This document shows, piece after piece, positions 59,412-64,000 of a stretch of 64,000 nucleotides of DNA. How positions within the stretch are numbered: position 1 is the stretch's first letter; every line of letters begins with the position of its first letter. The position numbers were made by a program, and so were the translations under genes. The notes under the pieces are model-generated. The model was not told the DNA's origin and ran no database searches. It saw nothing but the letters and a program-made list of their open reading frames with translations. The DNA is from Pegea sp. RAD2-039 (taxonomy: Eukaryota; Chordata; Thaliacea; Salpida; Salpidae), in contig JAQGEQ010000299.1 of assembly GCA_034620365.1 (NCBI GenBank), positions 1,116,001-1,180,000 of the forward strand, written 5' to 3'.

Positions 59412-62055
59412 AAAAGAGGAAGAGCATAAAATAAATTTATTCAGTTGACTGTGGTAATTATCGAAAGTGTTCTTTTCAACTTGCCTTTTATGTAAGCTGT
59501 TGGAAGTTGAGTATTTATATACACTTTTTAAGTATTTTAAATATGTGAAATGTTATGTTTGGTATTAATGCTAAACACTTTAGCTTCAATTTAACATTTC
59601 CTCTTTTATATTGATGAATTTAAAAATTTCGCTTCTTATTTACTTGAATATTCTATCGTAGAATTTTAAGATACTCGTTTGTTTATTTAGATGCAACTTT
59701 ATCATGTTTATCAATTATCTTTATCATTGATAATTTCTTTACGTAATATTCTATATTGAAAATCTTGTGTTTCTTTATAGTAATTAATTCCTTTGAAACT
59801 TGATTTTATAAGCCATTTTCTTCATCACCTGTTTAGTAGTTGATGTGACTCTACTTCTTATTTGTGTTTGCACCTTTGATACTAAAGGAGCTTCTCTTCG
59901 AAGCAGTAAAGTTCTACATAGATACTTTTTTTTTATTAAAACTTCTCGCCATTCCCGTCGGTGATTGATTAATAAAACAGTGAAAAATAAAATAAATACA
60001 GATGAATGTGATGATTCAGTTTTGATCATTTGTGTTTAAGTAAAACCTATTACTTAGTTTTTATATAATGATTTTATTGTAGATAAAATGAAAAAAGCAA
60101 GGGAAGATAGCGACTTTTATTTATGATTAGGCTGTGCTGAAAGCTTTTAATTGTTTTGAGGATGATTTTATGTTATTTCTGAGTGAAATTTAGTGAAGGG
60201 CAATTTTTAGTTCCTTGTTTGGTGTTTATTATAATAAATATGTAAATTTCCAGAATGATAGCAAAACTAACTAAGTAAAATTATATTAACATCACAAATT
60301 TAAATTTTAAAAACTTACAAACTTTGCTTGAAATGATTTAATTTATAACAAGCAGAATCAGTGCTTATTATTCTGGTAGTAAAAGAAGAAAGTAATAAAA
60401 CAATCTAAAACTATTTTAAAATTTCCCAAAGATTTTGTTTGTTTCGTTGCTTCATGGAGTTGCAGTTATTAATTAGGGTAAACATACCAGATCAAGAAGC
60501 TTGTTTTTGTTGTAGTTAATTTTTGAAACTAATATTTGCTGTTCAGTCAATTTTCTTCAAATGCTATAGTGGAAGTATATGTTTATGAAATGTCTACATA
60601 AAAATAGTTTAAAAAAGTATTAATCTTGATAATTTTAATGTTTATGTAATATAAATAATTTTAACTATCTTTAAAGTTTTTTTGTTTAAAACTGTGTGAA
60701 AGTAGAGCAAATCCATACCCATTATCATCGCGCTTTTGTTTCCCCAATTTGATTACCTAATATTTTATGTGTGTAGCTACTTTTTTCACCTAAGTCTGTT
60801 TCTTTAGTACTGTATTGCTAAAAGCTGCTTTAAGAGTTAATATTTTTTAATGGTTTGCAAATTCTTCTAAATTGATTTGATTGTAACTTACAACTTATTT
60901 ATGTAAATTTGTTTAGTCTACCTTTGCCTTCAAAATATATAATTGTTTTCGCATACTTCTTTTTTTGATTTTAGTATTTGATAAATTTAAATAATTTATT
61001 GATAATAATATACTTATTTTAGAGTAGTATTACTTGTTCAATCTGATTTATCTAAATTGTTTACTTTGTACAAATTATGGTTTTAGTTGGCAGTTATTAT
61101 AAGGTTAGATTAAAAAAATGTTCGAGAAATACTTAATTTCCTTTAAATTTGCTACCATAAGTTTGAAAGTTGAATATATTTGAAATGATGTTTATTTGTA
61201 ACATATTTTAACTCTTATCCTACTATTCGCAGCTCAGGCTTAGGCTCATATGAAGTTTTTCAATTGCAAAATTCTCATAGTTTGTTAATAGCACCAGAAA
61301 AGTTTGTTGACCTATCAATTATTTAAATGATTTTTTTCATTTTAATAAGTTAAATAAAATAAATAATAATTTAGTATTTAAATGGATCTTTAATTTACTG
61401 TTTACTTTCAAGAGACGACAAAAGTTTAAAGTGCACTTTAGTTTAAAAGAGCATGCTGTAGGTAAAAAGGAATATCTGCTTGATGTATGTTTTAATTGCC
61501 TAAGTTTAGCAGTCATATCTGGTGGAGTTGCTGATTATATTATAATATTTACGTGTTTTCAGTATTCCAATTTTTTATTAGTGATCAAAACTTATATATT
61601 TAATCATTTTATTATATATTACAAAAAAGTGTTTCCATAAGGGTTTACTTTATGTATTCGATTACTTATTTAACTAGTTTTATTTTATATTGAAATTTAG
61701 AACTGTTTACGTATAATGTTTGAAACATTTAATGATGTTTATTTTGTAACTCCTTTATTTGGCTACCTTAGTTACTTTTATTTATTTTGTAGATTGAAAG
61801 GTTTAAGCAACAGCAAAATTTTGATGGAATTATAATTACTTTATATTAAAAGTAATTTTTCTATAGTTTAAATTTTTGATTGTTTTCTGTATAAAATTAT
61901 TGTTTCAATTAATAAGATGGTCTTCTTTCAACTTTGATACTAAATTAATAACTATAGTTGTACTTAGAGTCTCTTAGTTAATTTTAGCATTATTCAAAAA
62001 ATATTAGTCTGGTTAATAACTTATAATTCATTTTCAGTTTATTGGTTAAGAAAAT
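59412..62055. other. Region between the two PARP genes
   Basis: Copy 1 3' UTR, then the start of unit 2 near 59781 and its upstream DNA. A frame at 61431-61640 equals that at 57178-57387 in unit 1 but has no ATG start and ends differently because of the 30-bp insertion. It is not supported as a gene. Confidence 0.5.
59430..59435 (+). terminator. PARP copy 1 polyadenylation signal
   Basis: AATAAA 18 nt past the stop codon, conserved after copy 2 (63721-63726). It is very close to the stop, giving a short 3' UTR. Confidence 0.5.
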
Positions 62056-64000
62056 ATGGATAATATAAAAGTAGAACCGTTTGATAATTATGAAGAAAAG
62101 CCTTTTCCGAGAGAAACAGATCCAAGAAATTTTGCTGTTCATAGCTTATCTTTTGATACTGATGAAAGAATTCCTTTAGAACTAGGAATCCGAGCACCTA
62201 TAAATTCCATTAGTAACAAGAAACCAGAATTAAAACGAATAAGTTTTAATGGAGTAAAACCTATTGATAACCATTTATGGTTTTTAGCTAAAGAATATCA
62301 GTTATACATTGAGGATGATAAAGCTTTTTCAGCAGTTTTATTTAAAAATACACTTTCTGATGGTGATGAGGTCGTCAAATTACAGATACTCAAACATGAA
62401 ACCATGGCTAACTTTCTGTTTTGCCAAATGAAAGGTTGCCTGGAAGATAATTATAAAGAAAATTTTATAACAGAATTTGATAACCAAGCTTCTGCTGTTA
62501 CTATTTTCTGTAATTATATAAAAGAATTGACAGGAGTAGACTGGAACTGTTATCCCCGTCAATTTTACCCAGGCAAGTATGCTTTTATTGATTTTAACTA
62601 CGGTGAAAGTCATAGAAGGCAGTTGTTTGATCAACTGAAGTTGATTCCATGTAATCTGGACCCTGCTGTGCAATCACTTATAAAAGTTTTGATTTGCACT
62701 GACCTCAATAATGAGTTCACAACACATATATCTTATGATAAAACTTTTATGCCCCTTGGTGTCTTGTCTGATAATCAGTTTAATCTGGGTCAAACAGCAC
62801 TGACTGATATTGGTAGACTTTTCTATAATGGCAGATTTGATTCATCAGCCTTCTATGATAAGCTGCAGGATTTTTGTACACTGATACCATTTAAAATGGA
62901 TGTTTTCAGCTCGCTAACAGCTTTTGAAATTTATCAAGAGCTTCAACTGCTTTTTATGCGTTGTAAAAACTATGAACCCTATATACAACTTTCTGAAAGA
63001 AATGAACGTTTGAAACAGCAGAATATTGTCGAAATTAAATACCAAGATCTACAGTGTTCATTGGAAAATTTAAATCGAACTAATAGAGATTATGAATTAA
63101 TTGAAACTTATGTTCAAAATACAATGTCTTCTATTCATCCTTTCGAGTTGAACATCGTGAATATTTTCAAGATCCAAAAAGAACAACCTGACTTTAAAGG
63201 GCACATTGGAAATCGGCGTCTTTTATGGCATGGAACAACTACAAATAAAGTTGCCGATATTTTGAAGAAAGGTCTTCTTATAAACCCATTCAATGTTGAA
63301 TATGAACGAATGTTTGGAAATGGTATTTATTTTACTGATGTTGTGACAAAAGCAGCGCAGTATTGTAGATCTAGTTTAGAAGTGCCAAAAGGCTTTCTAC
63401 TTTTGTGTGAAGTTGCCTTGGGTCGAAGCGAGGTAAAGTATAGGCCAGATCCTCAAGCACATCAGCTGATTAATAGAAGTGATAGCATTACTGGGGTTGG
63501 AAGATTTCCTACAACCTTAAAACTGGTGGCTCAAGATGATGGCTCAATAGCCATTCACTCTTATATAGATTTGGATTCACAAAACTCGTTTGATGACTTG
63601 ATGTTGTATCATAATGAATACATCATATTTGATGAAAAGCAAGTACGTCCACTTTATCTGGTACAAGTGAACTTTGTTTGGAATGAAATGGGAGAAGGTT
63701 AAAAAAGAGGAAGAACATAAAATAAATTTATTCAGTTGACTGTGGTAATTATCGAAAGTGTTCTTTTCAACTTGCCTTTTATGTAAGCTGTTGGAAGTTG
63801 AGTATTTATATACACTTTTTAAGTATTTTAAATATGTGAAATGTTATGTTTGGTATTAATGCTAAACACTTTAGCTTCAATTTAACATTTCCTCTTTTAT
63901 ATTGATGAATTTAAAAATTTCGCTTCTTATTTACTTGAATATTCTATCGTAGAATTTTAAGATACTCGTTTGTTTATTTAGATGCAACTTTATCATGTTT
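59781..64000. repeat. PARP tandem unit 2 (runs off right edge)
   Basis: Second unit. Sequence after its PARP stop (63703-64000) still matches that after the first PARP (59412-59709), so the homology reaches the window end and further units may follow. Confidence 0.9.
62056..63702 (+). CDS. PARP2/3-like ADP-ribose polymerase, tandem copy 2
   Basis: Same length and architecture as copy 1, with five residue differences: D259G, N272D, L277I, F292I and Y383H. The first four cluster in the helical regulatory domain (the autoinhibitory helices) and one lies just before the catalytic core. Triad His392/Tyr425/Glu521 intact. Ala433 replaces the usual Ser. Same acceptor 18 nt upstream of the ATG and same AATAAA after the stop. 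Both copies are open and apparently functional. Confidence 0.93.
   Translation: MDNIKVEPFDNYEEKPFPRETDPRNFAVHSLSFDTDERIPLELGIRAPINSISNKKPELKRISFNGVKPIDNHLWFLAKEYQLYIEDDKAFSAVLFKNTLSDGDEVVKLQILKHETMANFLFCQMKGCLEDNYKENFITEFDNQASAVTIFCNYIKELTGVDWNCYPRQFYPGKYAFIDFNYGESHRRQLFDQLKLIPCNLDPAVQSLIKVLICTDLNNEFTTHISYDKTFMPLGVLSDNQFNLGQTALTDIGRLFYNGRFDSSAFYDKLQDFCTLIPFKMDVFSSLTAFEIYQELQLLFMRCKNYEPYIQLSERNERLKQQNIVEIKYQDLQCSLENLNRTNRDYELIETYVQNTMSSIHPFELNIVNIFKIQKEQPDFKGHIGNRRLLWHGTTTNKVADILKKGLLINPFNVEYERMFGNGIYFTDVVTKAAQYCRSSLEVPKGFLLLCEVALGRSEVKYRPDPQAHQLINRSDSITGVGRFPTTLKLVAQDDGSIAIHSYIDLDSQNSFDDLMLYHNEYIIFDEKQVRPLYLVQVNFVWNEMGEG

Larger units (their letters stand above)
55522..59780. repeat. PARP tandem unit 1 (about 4.26 kb)
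   Basis: Recurs in the same orientation from about 59781 to beyond the window. From about 55750 onward the two units are near-identical, with scattered substitutions and small indels, including about 30 bp extra near 61590 in unit 2. The first ~220 bp (55522-55740 versus 59781-60018) are clearly more diverged. The unit carries upstream DNA plus one PARP gene. Confidence 0.9.

Noticed and set aside
1-64000. CRISPR arrays, operators, prokaryotic operons
   Set aside because: The window is spliced animal DNA; no regularly spaced short repeats of that type were seen.

Overview
The window is animal (metazoan) nuclear DNA. It is strongly AT-rich, and its genes are split by short GT..AG introns (about 40 bp to 1.5 kb). 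The gene set is bilaterian or cnidarian in character: SH2/SH3 adaptor, heparan-sulfate 6-O-sulfotransferase, ribitol xylosyltransferase, a CUB/EGF/sushi complement-type protein, an LDLa-GPCR, EMC3, PINX1 and RRP15. Many start codons lie 0-33 nt downstream of an isolated 3' splice acceptor, and RRP15 and PINX1 are 144 bp apart on one strand. This suggests spliced-leader trans-splicing (as in tunicates, cnidarians, flatworms or rotifers), but I cannot name the species. Exon coordinates below were assembled by hand from reading frame, splice sites and phase.

Layout. 1-14.75 kb: a rearranged tandem array of two divergent RXYLT1 paralogs (minus strand) with a calcineurin-B-homologous (CHP) gene between them (plus strand). 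An ~8.57 kb unit (1-8565) is repeated from 8566 with a 2.8 kb internal deletion. The result is one RXYLT1 that runs off the left edge, one headless RXYLT1, one complete RXYLT1, two CHP genes, and a partial inverted CHP copy flanked by 87-bp direct repeats. 15.7-18.3 kb: secreted CUB-EGF-CUB-CCP protein without a protease domain (minus). 20.5-23.1 kb: heparan-sulfate 6-O-sulfotransferase (plus) with a LINE tail in its last intron. 24.0-24.6 kb: coding-like exons of an unidentified gene (minus). 29.6-33.7 kb: NCK-type adaptor (minus). 36.5-39.7 kb: multi-LDLa rhodopsin-like GPCR (minus). 42.0-42.9 kb: decayed Ty3/gypsy-type pol (minus). 43.7-47.6 kb: PINX1 with a tandemly duplicated exon pair, followed by RRP15 at 47.7-48.3 kb (both minus), a possible nucleolar operon. 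49.6-52.2 kb: a tRNA-derived SINE split by an internally deleted CR1/L2-like LINE. 52.9-54.7 kb: EMC3 (minus). 55.5-64 kb: two ~4.28 kb tandem units, each with an intronless WGR-type PARP (plus); the second unit runs off the right edge.

Functionally the genes are mostly unrelated. RXYLT1 and the 6-O-sulfotransferase are Golgi glycan enzymes. RRP15 and PINX1 are nucleolar proteins on one strand. The PARP and RXYLT1/CHP loci show active local gene amplification.
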